A stretch of DNA of 64,000 bases from Glandiceps talaboti (Eukaryota; Hemichordata; Enteropneusta; Spengelidae), in assembly GCF_964340395.1 (NCBI RefSeq), contig NC_135551.1, positions 11,894,379-11,958,378 on the forward strand, in the 5' to 3' direction. The translations under genes were made by a program, and so were the position numbers. The notes under the pieces are model-generated. The model saw nothing but the letters and a program-made list of their open reading frames with translations, searched no databases and was not told the origin of the DNA. Positions 63,303-64,000 of the stretch are shown here, one piece after another (position 1 is the stretch's first letter; the number at the start of each line of letters is the position of its first letter).

Positions 63303-64000
63303 GTCAGTGTAACTATTTTTTTGTTTTAATACATTGATTGTATAAATTATTATTTTAAAGTGCACATGTGGATGACATGTGGGTATTTAATTTGGATTTT
63401 GAATTTTTAAGACAACTCTACTATGTCTTCCTTCTTGAAAAAAACAACCAGTATGTAACAGAATTAACTAAATCATTGTGTGAAGTTCATTCACTAAATT
63501 AGAAATAATCTAAAACATGTGTAAAATGTTTGTTAATGAACTTGCAATAACAAATTTTTAAACACTTTTTAAATCTTTTGCAATTTATTGCGTTACAAAC
63601 AAGGATTTACTACATGTCATTTCACATTGTTTTTCTTCAAGTATAAAAACATAGATTTGTTTTATCATGGATTAAAAATACAAAATCAAAACTATTTGTA
63701 TATTCCATTTTAAATACTTGTTTGGTTGTAATTTAATTTTTTAGTGATGAGAGAATTCACTAGGCATACTTTAAAATGTAGAATACACTTCATAACATCT
63801 CTTAGCTCTTTGTCTGTAATTTTTTCGAAATTATAGTGAATTTCACTGAAATTATATCCAATACTAGTTGTCAAAATACTAAAATACAGTTGCAATAAAT
63901 CAATAGTATTGAAAACTGATAAATTATCAATATTAAAAAAATGTATGCTGATGAATTTATTAAACCATCTATTTATGTGTATTTATCATAATACCAATGG
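63303..64000. other. AT-rich sequence without a recognised feature
   Basis: If the preceding exon is real this would be its downstream intron. I see no further exon in the last 700 bp. Confidence 0.5.

Overview
This is eukaryotic, AT-rich DNA, almost certainly from a marine invertebrate. Evidence: 99-bp spliced exons with GT/AG borders, very long introns, non-LTR retrotransposon remnants, kilobase-scale minisatellites and many fold-back elements. The phylum cannot be fixed from sequence alone. A lophotrochozoan (mollusc-like) or basal deuterostome is my guess. There are no prokaryotic genes, operons or CRISPR arrays, and most long open frames here are by-products of tandem repeats.

The only gene I am confident of is a minus-strand ankyrin-repeat gene. 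Three exons (42830-42732, 25759-25661, 211-113) are each exactly 99 bp. Each encodes one 33-residue ankyrin repeat and is phase 0 at both ends. Introns of about 17.0 kb and 25.4 kb separate them. The downstream intron is mostly one 22.1-kb array of a 76-bp repeat (554-22664) with multi-kilobase higher-order structure. The upstream intron holds a duplicated block: 77-bp minisatellite, unique DNA, 63-bp minisatellite, then the same order again (about 25.86-32.85 kb and 32.85-41.42 kb).

The second copy of that block contains a 2,735-bp insertion (35666-38400). It has 6-bp target-site duplications, long terminal inverted repeats, and arrays of a 12-bp palindrome (TCGTAATTACGA). The first copy keeps the empty site. 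A second element with the same architecture, but a different 20-bp palindrome at an exact 35-bp period, lies at 57955-59678. These two palindrome-array elements are the best candidates for something undescribed. A second candidate is a set of repeats that end in a hairpin of constant design (AG, stem, TTC-type loop, stem, CT) whose stem sequence differs in each copy (27660, 34716, 62587, and a half copy at 60768).

From about 43 to 62 kb the window is a patchwork of inverted-repeat pairs, short minisatellites and two dead LINEs (an L1/Tx1-like one on minus at 51288-53097 and a CR1/L2-like tail on plus at 56440-57115). At the right edge are an acidic open frame running into a repeat (60049-60315), and a broken RING motif followed by a TRAF-type zinc-finger exon (62767-63302, plus). 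I cannot assign the last two to named genes.
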